64,000 nt of DNA, taken from contig NZ_JMCC02000073.1 in assembly GCF_000737335.2 (NCBI RefSeq), forward strand, positions 1-64,000, in the 5' to 3' direction. The first letter of the stretch is position 1. The number at the start of each line of letters is the position of its first letter. This document shows, one piece after another, positions 7,783-16,569 of the stretch. Both the position numbers and the translations under genes were made by a program. The notes beneath the pieces are model-generated. The model was given only the letters and a program-made list of their open reading frames with translations. It was not told where the DNA came from and searched no databases. Source of the stretch: Enhygromyxa salina (lineage in GTDB: Bacteria > Myxococcota_A > Polyangia > Nannocystales > Nannocystaceae).

Positions 7783-10700
7783 ATGAACCTTCCACTGCCA
7801 GAGTACCGCGTGATCCGCCTGCTGCGCGGCTCAGGCCACGCGCGCGTGTTCGAGGCTGTGTCGGAACGAGATGGGCGTCGCGTGGTCGCGAAGGTCTACG
7901 ACATCGAGCATGCGTCGGTCGAAGATCGGGTGCTGCACGAGTTCGAGCTGATCGAGCGTCTGGACATCCCGGGGGTCGTCGTTGCTCGCGAGCTGCGCCG
8001 GGCTGGCGATCAATTGGTGTTGGTGCTCGACCATGTACCCGGCGTCAACCTGCGCGAGTACGCGAACGGGCAGGCGCTGGCGCTCTCGCGGTTCTGGCCG
8101 ATCGCGCTCGCGCTCGCAGACATCTTGGCGCAGACCCACGCGTGTCGGGTGATCCACCGCGACATCAAGCCGACGAACATCATCGTCGACGAGGCCGGCG
8201 GCGTGCACCTGATCGACTTTGGGATCTCGGTGCTGCTCGAGAGCGAGCGGCGGCACGTCTACGACGTTGACGTGCTCGCCGGCACGCTGCCCTATGTCTC
8301 GCCCGAGCAGACCGGGCGGACCAACCGGGCGGTCGATCTGCGCAGTGATCTGTACAGCTTGGGCGTGACCTTTTACGAGCTGTTGACGGGGCAGCGGCCG
8401 TTTGAAGATCAGGCGCCGCTCGAGCTGATCCACGCTCATCTCGCGCGCACGCCCGCGCCGCCAAGCCGGCTGCGGAGCTCGCTGCCCGAGCCGCTCTCGC
8501 GCCTGGTGATGAAGCTGCTCGAGAAGGCGCCCGAGCACCGCTACCAGACCGCGGCCGGGCTCGCCGCCGACCTGCGCACGCTTCGGGATCTTGGCGAAGA
8601 GCTCGAGGGGCGTGACGCCGACGCCGAGCATGCGTTCGTGCTTGGCTCGGCCGATGTCTCGGATCGGCTGGCGCTGCCGCATCAGCTGTACGGGCGCGAG
8701 GTCGAGCAGGCGGCGTTGCTTCGCGACTATCGAGCCGCGGTCGAGTCCCGGACCACGCGCGCGAGCTTGGTGACCGGGCCGGTTGGGATCGGGAAGTCGG
8801 CGCTGCTGCGTGCGCTCGAGCTGGCGGTCGCCGAGGACAGCGGCTTGCTCGCGCGGGGCAGCTTCGCCGAGCTGCGCGAGCTGCCCTACGCCGGCTTCAT
8901 CGACGCGCTGACCAGGCTGTGCGAGCAGCTGCTGACCGAGAGCGACGCTGGCCTGGTCCGTTGGCGGTCGCGGCTGCGCGAGGGCCTGGGCAGCTTGGCC
9001 AGCGTCGCTGTCGAGCTGATACCCCGGCTGGCCTTGGTGCTCGAGCTCGAGCTCGCGCCGCCGCTGGTGCTCGAGCCGATCGAGGCTCGCAACCGGATGC
9101 GCCTCGCGTTGGAGCGCTTGATTGCGAGCTTGTCCGACGGCGAGCGCCCGCTGGTGTTGGTGCTCGAGGATCTAGACCGCGCCGACGCCCCCAGCTTGGG
9201 CCTGTTCGAGTCGCTGCTGAGCGCTCGCGCTGGCGGCGGACTGATGCTCGTCGCCACGCTCTGTGACGAGCGCCTCGATCCGGAGGGGCTCCTCGCCAAG
9301 CTGATCACAGAGGTCGCCGCGCCAACGCAGCGGGCTCGAAGGGTGCGCCACACCAAGCTCGAGCCGCTCACGCCTGCGTCGATCCAGGCGCTCCTCGCCG
9401 ACACCTTGGGCCGGCCCGTGACCGAGGTCGAGCCGCTCGCTCGGGTGTTCGCGCGCAAGACTGGGGGCGTGCCCTTGTTTGTCGAGCAGCTGCTTGCCGA
9501 GCTGCTCGAGCGCGGCGCGCTGCGTCCGAGCCCGCAGGGCTGGCGCTGGGATCAGGCTGCGGTCGAGCTCGCGCAGATCCCCGACGACGCGGTGCAGATG
9601 ATGCACGCGAAGTTCTCGGCGCTCGGCGTCCAGGCTCGTGAGCTGCTTGGCCGCGCCGCCTGCATTGGCGCTCGGTTTGGGATCGCACAGCTGGCCACGG
9701 TCAGCGAAGCGCCGCGCGCCGAGCTGGCCGCGAGTTGCTTCGCGCTCCTCGATCACGGGGTGTTGTCGAGCGTGGGCCCCGAGTTTGGGTTCGCGCACGA
9801 GGGGTTGCGGCGCGCGGCCCTGGCCCAGCTCGCGCCCGAGCAGCAGCGGGTCGTGCATTGGACCTTGGGCCGACACCTGCTCGAGACCCGCGCGAGCGTT
9901 GACGCGCAGTTGTTCGACATCGTCGATCACCTCAACGCGGGGATCCCTGCGCAGCTCGACGAGGAGCAACGCCTCGAGCTCGCGCAGCTCGAGCTGCGAG
10001 CCGGGGCGCGAGCCTTGGACTCGGGCGCCTACGAGTTCGCGCTGCGATACCTCGATCATGGCATCACGCTGGTCGCACAGTGGACACCGGGCGTGGCCGA
10101 GCGGGGACCCAGCAGCGAACACTACGCGCTCTCGTTCGAGCTGCACTTCGCCCGCGCGCAGTCGCTGGCCTTGGCACAGTCGCGCGACCACGCCAACGAG
10201 GCGTTCGACGCGTTGCTGCGCTGGCGCCTGGAAGATCACCACTTTGGCAAGGTCGTCGCCCGTCGCTGTCGGATCCTGCGCGAGAACGGCTGCGCCCGAG
10301 AAGCGGTCGATCTCGCGTTCGCTGCGATGGCGCGGATGGGCCTGGATCCGGGGCTGCTCGGCAACGCGGGCATGCGCGCGCGGGCGCTGCTTGGCATGCT
10401 GCGAACGGCGAGGCGGGTGCGTAGGCTGGGCCGTGAGGGCCTGATGGCGTTGCCTGCATGCACCGACGAGCGCACGGCGGCGCTGATCGAGATCGTCGCT
10501 GAGGTCAAGTACTCGGCGTTCATCGTCAACCCCGTGGTGGCGATTCGCGTGGCCGCGATGCACCTGGACTTGATCTGTCGCCACGGCTTCCATCCTTCGG
10601 CCTGCGGCGCCCTGGCCGATCTCGCGCTGGGGGTCAGCGGCGCCCTCAACCGGCCCGCAGACGGCGTCGAGATGATCGAGACCGCGCTGGCGCTGTGCGA

Positions 10701-13431
10701 GCGCACGCCCAACCCCGCGCGCACGCGGCTCGCCGTGATCGCGCCGGGGCTGACGCTCGTGCTGCATCGCGGTCGCAGCTTCGCCGAGGTCTCGGCGATC
10801 GTCGACGACAGCTACCCCCGGGCGCTCGAGCTGGGCGAGTTCGGAGCCGCGAATTTCCTTGCCATGCGCGCGTGCCATTTTCCGATGGAGATCGGCACGC
10901 ACTCGAGCGTGGTCGAGCGACGCTGCGCGGAGCTGCGCGCGGATCTGGATCGCTGGGGCACCAGGCAAGCCGCCACCTTGGTGTGGCTGCTGCATTGCTG
11001 GTACGTCACGCTGCTGGGTCAGGCGGCTGGCTCGGACGGGGGCTGTGGTGGGTCGAGCACGCGCGGCGGCCTGGTCGACGCGCGTGACATCGACGCTGAG
11101 ATGGTCCTCGCGCGGGGCGGCACGGCCACGACCGTGTGCATCAGCGCCGTCAATCGGGCGATCGTGTTGTTGTTGTTCGGGGATTCGCGGGCGGCGATGG
11201 CTGCGGCGCTGGGGGTGGTCGGCACGGTCGAGCGGCTCGCCTTGAACGCCTCGCTGATCCCCCAGGCCGCGCTGGTCATGGTCGTGGCGGTCGATCGCCT
11301 GCGGGTGTCGGGTGAGCAGCCCCCAGGCCCGGCGCTGGCGGCTGCGCGCAAGGGCTTGCGACTGCTGCGACGCTGGGCCAAGACCGGCCGCGACAGCTAC
11401 GGGCACTACGCCGAGCTCGCGCTGGGCATGCGAGCGGCCGCGAGCGGGCACTTTGACCAAGCCGCCAAGCACCTCGAGCGTGCATGGACTGGCGCGCGAT
11501 ATCAGGGCTGCCGCTGGGTCGAGGCGCTGTCGGCCGAGTGCACGGCCGAGCTGCTCGACCAGCGTGGCCTGACCCTGCTCGCCGAAGGGGCGTGGCGGCG
11601 GACCTGGGATGCCTACGCGCTGTGGGGCGCGGCCGCCAAGCTCGAGCTGCTGCGCGCCGCCAAGCCGACCCTGTTCGTCGAGCTGGCGCGCGCCGAGTCC
11701 AGCAGCGAGCAGCTCGAGCGCAGCTCTGACATGCGATCCGAGCACGGCCCCGGCACCCGACCCGGGACGCGCTCGGGCCCCGGGACGCTCGACCTCGACG
11801 GTGTGCTGCAGAGCGTCGGGGAGCTCTCGGAGGATCTCGGTCTCGAGCAGGTGTCGTGCCGGGCGCTGGACGCCGCGATGACCAGCGCGGGAGCCGATCA
11901 CGGCATGCTCTTGCTCGAGCGTGACGGCGAGCTGGCGTTGGTCGCTCACGCCTCGAGCGCGACGGCGGCCACCATGTTCGCGGACGCCCCGGCGCTGCGC
12001 GACGCCAGCGAGCGCGCTCCGGCCACGCTGATCAACTTTGTCGCGCGCACCCATCAATGGCTGGTGTTGGACGATGCCCGCGAAGATCCCCGGTTCGCCG
12101 CCGATCCATACTTGCAGGCGCACGCGTCGCGCTCGATCTTGGCGCTGCCGATCCTCAAACGCGAGCGGCGCGTGGGCGTGCTCGTGCTCGAGAACCGGCT
12201 CACCAGCCACGGCTTCACGCCGGCGATCATCGAGACGCTGCGGCTGATCATGGACGCGGCCGCGAGGATCCTCGACAACGCCCGGCTTCACGCTGCGCTC
12301 GGTCGCAGCGAGGCGCGCTGGCGTTCGCTCGTCGACAGCGCCCCCGACGTGATCGCGCTGCTCGACGAGCGCGGTGAGATCGCGCTGCTCAATCGTGGCG
12401 GTCCGTTCGCGAGCGTGGCGGCCGGCGGCTCGACCCGCGCCGGCTCGCTGACCAAGGCGTCGACGCTCAGCTGGCGTGAAGCGGTCGCGCGCGTGCTCGA
12501 CCATGGTCACGCGCAACAGCTCGAGCTGGAGTTCACCACCCCCGAGGGCGCGACCAGCTGGTACGAGGCCCGGCTCGCGCCGATCGAGCTCGCGCCCAGC
12601 TTTGTCGCGCCCGAGCCCGAGCCACGCCCGGTTCGGCGCAACGCCGTGGTCGTGGCGACCGATGTCAGCGCCCGCAAGCAAGCCGACGCGGACAAGCAGC
12701 TGCTCGAAGCGCAGCTGCGCCAGCAGCAGCGGCTCGACTCGATCGGCACCCTCGCAAGCGGGGTCGCCCACGAGATCAACAACCCGATCCAGGGGATCAT
12801 GAACTACGCGGAGCTCATCGGGCAGTCGTCGCACAAGCCCGAGGTGGTCGAGGAATTTGCCAGCGAGATCACCCACGAGAGCGATCGGGTCGCAACCATC
12901 GTTCGCAACCTGCTCGCGTTCTCGCGGCAGGAGCGAGATGAACAGCGAGAGCTGGTAGAGGTCAGCGGCGTCATCGAGGCCACGCTGTCGCTGATCCGCA
13001 GCATCTTGCGCAAGGATCACATCACGCTGGTGCTCGAGCTTGGCGCGGGCACCCCCCGGGTTTACTGCCAGATCCAGGCGATCCAGCAGATCATCATGAA
13101 CCTGGTCACCAACGCGCGTGACGCCCTCAACGAGCGCTACACGGGCTACGACGCGCGCAAGCGGATCTTCGTTCGCGTCGAGCGGCTGGACACCGAGGCC
13201 AACGAAGCTCGGGTCCGCGTCGTCGTCGAAGACACGGGCTCGGGCATCGAGGCCGACGTGCTCGCGCGGATCTTCGACCCCTTCTTCACGACCAAGACCC
13301 GCGACCAGGGCACGGGGTTGGGCCTGTCCGTATCGCACGGGATCGCGCTCGACCACGGCGGCGAGCTCTCGGTCGAGACGACGCTTGGGGTTGGCACGCG
13401 CTTTTACCTGGACTTGCCATTGGTCGAGTGA
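7783..13431 (+). CDS. Giant hybrid Ser/Thr kinase - AAA ATPase - GAF/PAS - histidine kinase
   Basis: 1882 residues. Order: Ser/Thr kinase (residues 1-270; HRDIKPTN catalytic loop, LIDFGIS, SPEQ); STAND/AAA ATPase (about 300-700; Walker A GPVGIGKSALL, Walker B LVLVLEDLDRAD); a long helical TPR-like region (about 700-1330); GAF domain (about 1335-1500); PAS domain (about 1508-1600); HisKA with phospho-acceptor His in ASGVAHEINNP (about residue 1663); HATPase_c (NLVTNARDAL, EDTGSGI, FDPFFTTK, GTGLGLS) to the end. This architecture is known from cyanobacteria and myxobacteria and links Ser/Thr phosphorylation to a two-component output. No transmembrane segment, so it is cytoplasmic, and no response regulator is adjacent. 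The TenA-like gene follows 24 bp later. Confidence 0.93.
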   Translation: MNLPLPEYRVIRLLRGSGHARVFEAVSERDGRRVVAKVYDIEHASVEDRVLHEFELIERLDIPGVVVARELRRAGDQLVLVLDHVPGVNLREYANGQALALSRFWPIALALADILAQTHACRVIHRDIKPTNIIVDEAGGVHLIDFGISVLLESERRHVYDVDVLAGTLPYVSPEQTGRTNRAVDLRSDLYSLGVTFYELLTGQRPFEDQAPLELIHAHLARTPAPPSRLRSSLPEPLSRLVMKLLEKAPEHRYQTAAGLAADLRTLRDLGEELEGRDADAEHAFVLGSADVSDRLALPHQLYGREVEQAALLRDYRAAVESRTTRASLVTGPVGIGKSALLRALELAVAEDSGLLARGSFAELRELPYAGFIDALTRLCEQLLTESDAGLVRWRSRLREGLGSLASVAVELIPRLALVLELELAPPLVLEPIEARNRMRLALERLIASLSDGERPLVLVLEDLDRADAPSLGLFESLLSARAGGGLMLVATLCDERLDPEGLLAKLITEVAAPTQRARRVRHTKLEPLTPASIQALLADTLGRPVTEVEPLARVFARKTGGVPLFVEQLLAELLERGALRPSPQGWRWDQAAVELAQIPDDAVQMMHAKFSALGVQARELLGRAACIGARFGIAQLATVSEAPRAELAASCFALLDHGVLSSVGPEFGFAHEGLRRAALAQLAPEQQRVVHWTLGRHLLETRASVDAQLFDIVDHLNAGIPAQLDEEQRLELAQLELRAGARALDSGAYEFALRYLDHGITLVAQWTPGVAERGPSSEHYALSFELHFARAQSLALAQSRDHANEAFDALLRWRLEDHHFGKVVARRCRILRENGCAREAVDLAFAAMARMGLDPGLLGNAGMRARALLGMLRTARRVRRLGREGLMALPACTDERTAALIEIVAEVKYSAFIVNPVVAIRVAAMHLDLICRHGFHPSACGALADLALGVSGALNRPADGVEMIETALALCERTPNPARTRLAVIAPGLTLVLHRGRSFAEVSAIVDDSYPRALELGEFGAANFLAMRACHFPMEIGTHSSVVERRCAELRADLDRWGTRQAATLVWLLHCWYVTLLGQAAGSDGGCGGSSTRGGLVDARDIDAEMVLARGGTATTVCISAVNRAIVLLLFGDSRAAMAAALGVVGTVERLALNASLIPQAALVMVVAVDRLRVSGEQPPGPALAAARKGLRLLRRWAKTGRDSYGHYAELALGMRAAASGHFDQAAKHLERAWTGARYQGCRWVEALSAECTAELLDQRGLTLLAEGAWRRTWDAYALWGAAAKLELLRAAKPTLFVELARAESSSEQLERSSDMRSEHGPGTRPGTRSGPGTLDLDGVLQSVGELSEDLGLEQVSCRALDAAMTSAGADHGMLLLERDGELALVAHASSATAATMFADAPALRDASERAPATLINFVARTHQWLVLDDAREDPRFAADPYLQAHASRSILALPILKRERRVGVLVLENRLTSHGFTPAIIETLRLIMDAAARILDNARLHAALGRSEARWRSLVDSAPDVIALLDERGEIALLNRGGPFASVAAGGSTRAGSLTKASTLSWREAVARVLDHGHAQQLELEFTTPEGATSWYEARLAPIELAPSFVAPEPEPRPVRRNAVVVATDVSARKQADADKQLLEAQLRQQQRLDSIGTLASGVAHEINNPIQGIMNYAELIGQSSHKPEVVEEFASEITHESDRVATIVRNLLAFSRQERDEQRELVEVSGVIEATLSLIRSILRKDHITLVLELGAGTPRVYCQIQAIQQIIMNLVTNARDALNERYTGYDARKRIFVRVERLDTEANEARVRVVVEDTGSGIEADVLARIFDPFFTTKTRDQGTGLGLSVSHGIALDHGGELSVETTLGVGTRFYLDLPLVE

Positions 13432-13455
13432 GGCCGGTGGAGGCATGATCACGAC

Positions 13456-14181
13456 ATGACCCGCGACGGATTTTGCGAGGCGCTGTTGCAGATCATGGAG
13501 CGCAAGCAGCACTGGGCGTGGCCAAGCTTCAATTCGGGTGAGGTCGCGGCGGATCGCCTGCATTTGCACCTCGAGCAGGAGTACGCCACCTATGTGCGCG
13601 ACTTCCCGGTCTTGGTTGGGCGGGCCTACGTACAGTGCCCGGTCCCCGCCGTGCGCCGCGAGCTCGCCGAGAACCTCTACGAAGAAGAGACGGGTGGGAT
13701 CGCGGCTGGGCGCCCGCACCCCGAGCTGTTCCTCGAGTATCCGCGCGGCCTGGGCATGGACCTGAGCCGGTTCGAGGCGGTCGAGCTGCTGCCGGCCGCG
13801 GCGGCCTATCGCGCGACGCTCGACGACCTCACGATCGCGCGTGGCTGGGTCACGGCCGCCTGCGTGGTGACGATCTTCATCGAGGGGACCCGCCACGATC
13901 GCGGCGAGCTCGACCCGGACACCCCCCGGCGCCCTGCGCCGCCGCTCGAGCAGCACCCCTTGGTCGTCCACTACGGTCTGCCGCTCGAGGCGCTGGCGCT
14001 GACCAAAGCCCACCGCGCCGTCGAGGGCGATCATCGGGCGGCCGCGTGGCGCTGCGTATTGGATCACAGCCCCGAGGGCGCCCGGGCCGAAGCGGTCGCG
14101 GCGATGCAGCAGACCCTGACTGCCTGGCTGCGCTACCGCGATGAGGTCGCGGTGTCCTGTGGGCTGACCCCACCCGATTAA
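13456..14181 (+). CDS. TenA/PqqC-like (haem-oxygenase-fold) protein
   Basis: 241 residues, all helical. KQHWAWPSFNSGE near the N-terminus, LAENLYEEETGG (about 71-82) and HPELFLEYPRGLGM match the haem-oxygenase-like fold shared by PqqC, CADD and related non-haem iron oxidases; the His and Glu ligands appear to be kept. The ATG at 13456 follows GGAGG at 13439-13443. It lies 24 bp after the giant kinase and is probably in its operon, so its substrate or product might be the sensed molecule; that is inference. The exact reaction cannot be named. Confidence 0.72.
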   Translation: MTRDGFCEALLQIMERKQHWAWPSFNSGEVAADRLHLHLEQEYATYVRDFPVLVGRAYVQCPVPAVRRELAENLYEEETGGIAAGRPHPELFLEYPRGLGMDLSRFEAVELLPAAAAYRATLDDLTIARGWVTAACVVTIFIEGTRHDRGELDPDTPRRPAPPLEQHPLVVHYGLPLEALALTKAHRAVEGDHRAAAWRCVLDHSPEGARAEAVAAMQQTLTAWLRYRDEVAVSCGLTPPD

Positions 14182-14195
14182 TTTGCGGCGAGATC

Positions 14196-14582
14196 TCAGC
14201 AGCCAACAACGACGGCGAGCTGGCGGACGAAGCCATCGAAGCCAAGCTGCGCGAGCGTCAGCTGGGCGCGCTCGGCCTGCTCGAACTCGTCGAAGGGGCC
14301 CACGCCAATCCGAAAGCTGGGGGGCAGCTCGCCCTCGCCGCCAACGGCCTCGACGAAGACCGAGAGCTCATCGCCAAGGCGCCGCTGCAGGTCGGCGGCC
14401 AGCGCGTCCGCGCTGTCGCGGTCGGGGAGCAGCTCGATCTGGACGGCGCTCAGACCCTGGATCGCGGGCGCCTCGAACACGTCGGTGACCGCAACGCGCT
14501 GGATCAGATCAATCAGCTCCCCAGCGGCGGGGTCGAAGGAGGAGAACCAGGAGAGGACCACCAGCGAGATCTGCGAGAGCAT
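14196..14582 (-). CDS. Small SPOR-like domain protein
   Basis: 128 residues. After a short hydrophobic N-terminus (SLVVLSWFSSFD) the rest reads as one SPOR-like repeat: SAVQIELLPDRDSADALAADL, then FRIGVGPFDEFEQAERAQLTL, then LGFDGFV. SPOR domains bind denuded septal peptidoglycan, but here the usual single TM anchor is weak. It is convergent with the TenA-like gene (14-bp gap) and its upstream flank is the R1 repeat. The SPOR call rests on the GPF and spacing pattern only. Confidence 0.6.
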   Translation of the reverse strand: MLSQISLVVLSWFSSFDPAAGELIDLIQRVAVTDVFEAPAIQGLSAVQIELLPDRDSADALAADLQRRLGDELSVFVEAVGGEGELPPSFRIGVGPFDEFEQAERAQLTLAQLGFDGFVRQLAVVVGC

Positions 14583-14630
14583 GGCCGCCGACAGTTCACG
14601 GTGCGTGCCAATCTACAAACGGGGTCTGGA

Positions 14631-14745
14631 TGACCCCCACAGGCGCCTTCGCACTTCGGGTCCCTCGCTTCGCTCGCTCCCATCGGGCGTTTGTTCGCAG
14701 GGGCATGTGTGGCCCCCTAGGAGCCCTAGAAGGGGGCTCTTCGCT
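14631..14745 (+). repeat. R1 dispersed intergenic repeat, copy a
   Basis: Begins GACCCCCACAGGCGCCTTCG, contains CTCGCTTCGCTCGCTCCC and TTTGTTCGC, and ends in a GGCCCCCTAG...AGAAGGGGGCTC hairpin. Same family as copies at 14838-15055 (inverted), 18148-18300, 18339-18403 and 44273-44400. Confidence 0.85.
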
Positions 14746-14837
14746 GGCAATGCCCGCCCATGGTGTTCTGAGTAAGCTTGCAATCATTGGTGACAAGTAT
14801 GATTGCAACACGACGCCGGCAGCACGACGCGGGCAAG
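14746..14837. other. Spacer between inverted R1 copies
   Basis: About 90 bp, AT-richer than its surroundings (TTGCAATCATTGGTGACAAG). No gene seen. Confidence 0.4.
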
Positions 14838-15055
14838 TCGCATGGAGCGCCGCCCGGTGGCCGTTGGTGCCCAGACAAGAGCCCCTCCAGACAAGAGCCC
14901 CCTTCTAGCAGACAAGAGCCCCTTCTAGCAGACAAGAGCCCCTTCTAGCAGACAAGAGCCCCCTTCTAGGGGGCCACACATACCCCTGCGAACAGCCTAC
15001 CCATTGGGAGCGAGCGAAGCGAGTGACCGCGAAGTGCGAAACCGGCTGTGGGGGT
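14838..15055 (-). repeat. R1 dispersed repeat, copy b (inverted), with internal tandem array
   Basis: Reverse-oriented R1 element. It includes the outer part CATGGAGCGCCGCCCGGTGG (the complement of the tail of the copy at 44273-44400), then the tandem array at 14873-14970, then the core with GGGAGCGAGCGAAGCGAG and GGCTGTGGGGGTC. With copy a it makes an inverted pair between the SPOR gene and the next exported-protein gene. Confidence 0.85.
14873..14970. repeat. 20-21 bp tandem repeat, five units
   Basis: Units AGACAAGAGCCCCCTTCTAGC at 14873 (short), 14889, 14910, 14930 and 14950. Each unit is the R1 hairpin arm, so the array looks like slippage inside an R1 copy. Confidence 0.85.
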
Positions 15056-15066
15056 CTAAGGAGGGT

Positions 15067-15543
15067 CTAAAACACCCCAGCCGTCGGATCGAAGTGCAAG
15101 ACGGCGATCGCCGCGCGCGGCATCAACCGCAGCCGGAAGTCGATCGAGTGCTCGGGGTCGGTCACGCGCAGGCGCAAGCTCGTGCCGATCGTCGCTTGGG
15201 TCTGGCGTTGATCGCGTTGGAATTCCCAGCGCTTGTAGGGCTCGAAGCCGGCCAGAAAGCCGTAGTCCGTGGCTGGCATCCACTCGACCGGCAGGACCAA
15301 CATCAAGCGGGCACGCTCGGGCTGGAGTTGAAGCGGCGGCGGCATGGTCCAGCTGAGCCGCTGGATCCCGAACACGGTCGTACCCAGCGCGGGCTGGGGC
15401 ATGGTTTCGGCGGCCGACTCGGGCTTGGTCGCGCCCGCCTCTGGTGCAGTGAGCACAGTCGCCAGCGACGCCGCGGCAGCGCACGCCCAACTAACGACGC
15501 GCGTGGATCGTGAGGGGCGGGGGCTGCAGCGAGACTTGGACAT
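15067..15543 (-). CDS. Hypothetical exported protein
   Basis: 158 residues. A basic N-terminus and hydrophobic stretch (VVSWACAAAASLATVL) ending APEAGA form a signal peptide. The mature part contains ARLMLVLPVEWMPATDYGFL and beta-strand-like segments, with no motif I recognise. It reads as a small periplasmic or outer-membrane-associated protein. Its stop lies within a few bases of an R1 copy. Confidence 0.6.
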   Translation of the reverse strand: MSKSRCSPRPSRSTRVVSWACAAAASLATVLTAPEAGATKPESAAETMPQPALGTTVFGIQRLSWTMPPPLQLQPERARLMLVLPVEWMPATDYGFLAGFEPYKRWEFQRDQRQTQATIGTSLRLRVTDPEHSIDFRLRLMPRAAIAVLHFDPTAGVF

Positions 15544-15731
15544 GCCGTGACCTACGCGATCATTGTACTGAACCCACGATCAATTGAGAAGCGTGTCACG
15601 CAGCGTGTTCGGATCAATTCGAGGCCTCCGGCAAACGTGGCACAACGCCCCATCGGCGATCGAAAGCGAGCGCTTCACAGCAATTCGAGTGGGGGAGCAT
15701 GCAAAGTGAACGGTTGCGCCCGCGCGCCAAG

Positions 15732-15785
15732 CTGTCTTCAGCTCGGGCGAGGGCTTCTCGCCCGCTTGCAAACGTTTTCGTAGAC
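15732..15785 (+). repeat. R2 dispersed repeat, copy a
   Basis: TTCAGCTCGGGCGAGGGCTT followed by CTCGCCCGCTTGC; the parts GGGCGAG and CTCGCCC form a hairpin with a GGCTT loop. The same element occurs three times at 52596-52798 and inverted at 55796-55908. It ends 9 bp before the start of the next gene. Confidence 0.85.
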
Positions 15786-15793
15786 TGCCCGCC

Positions 15794-16414
15794 GTGCTGC
15801 GTCACTTCATCCCGTCCCTCGCGCTCCTCGTCTGCGCGTGCTCGACCACAACTCCCACGCAACCGCCTCCGGCCAAGGAGCACAACGGGGCGGCGTCGTC
15901 GGCTGACGCAGACCCAGCCGCTGGGGACGCCGGCGCCACCGCCGAGCCCACGCGACCGTCCGAGCTGGCGCTGCCCAGTGGTCCGCTGTGCGATACCAAC
16001 GCCGACTGTAGTGACGGGCAGGTGTGTGAGGGGGCAGGCTGCGAACCCGGGCAGGGACGTTGCGTCAGCGCCGAGCGGGCGTGCACCCGAGATCTCGCAG
16101 AGTACTGCGGCTGCGATGGCAAGACCTTCTCTGGCTCTGGCTCGTGCCCAGGCGCTCGCTATGCCTACCGCGGCGCGTGTGCGCCCAACAAAGAAGACGG
16201 CGAGCCGTGCAGCGACGGCCGCCAGTGTCGCTCTGGTCAGTGCGTGGGCGAAGGTCTCGAGGGTTGCACCAAGGCGGACCTAGGTGTGTGCGGCGTAGCG
16301 CCGTGCACCAGGGATCTGGCGACCTATTGTAGTTGCAACAATACATTGATGCAGAGCTCTGGGTCGTGCCCGGATCGGCAGTTTGCCTATCGCGGGCCCT
16401 GCGAATCCAACTGA
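15794..16414 (+). CDS. Cys-rich lipoprotein with paired Kazal-like motifs
   Basis: 206 residues from a GTG. Signal with lipobox LLVCAC, then a Pro/Ala/Asp-rich linker (to about residue 60), then two related Cys-rich units (CTRDLAEYCGCDGKTF and CTRDLATYCSCNN, each followed by SGSCP and FAYRG or YAYRG). The C-x-CDGxTF pattern resembles Kazal-type inhibitor loops, which hints at protease inhibition or metal-independent disulfide domains. The function is not established. Confidence 0.68.
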   Translation: MLRHFIPSLALLVCACSTTTPTQPPPAKEHNGAASSADADPAAGDAGATAEPTRPSELALPSGPLCDTNADCSDGQVCEGAGCEPGQGRCVSAERACTRDLAEYCGCDGKTFSGSGSCPGARYAYRGACAPNKEDGEPCSDGRQCRSGQCVGEGLEGCTKADLGVCGVAPCTRDLATYCSCNNTLMQSSGSCPDRQFAYRGPCESN

Positions 16415-16569
16415 TACAAATCGGTGATTGGCTGACGCGGCGCCCCGCAGTTTGTGCGTGGGCGAGGCGCCGTGGCCCGCGATTATAGACATGACACACC
16501 AATGACACGCAGATGAAACTAGCGCTATAGAGTTCGAGCGGTGTCACATCGCAGCATTCGAGGTTAGAC

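Noticed and set aside
9172..14067. 1631-codon open frame on the minus strand
   Set aside because: Antisense to the giant kinase, whose domains are unambiguous; the long frame is a product of GC-rich codon bias. Its translation is Arg/Gln/Asp/Leu-rich with no domain.
14873..14970. CRISPR array
   Set aside because: Units are contiguous without spacers and are part of an R1 repeat.
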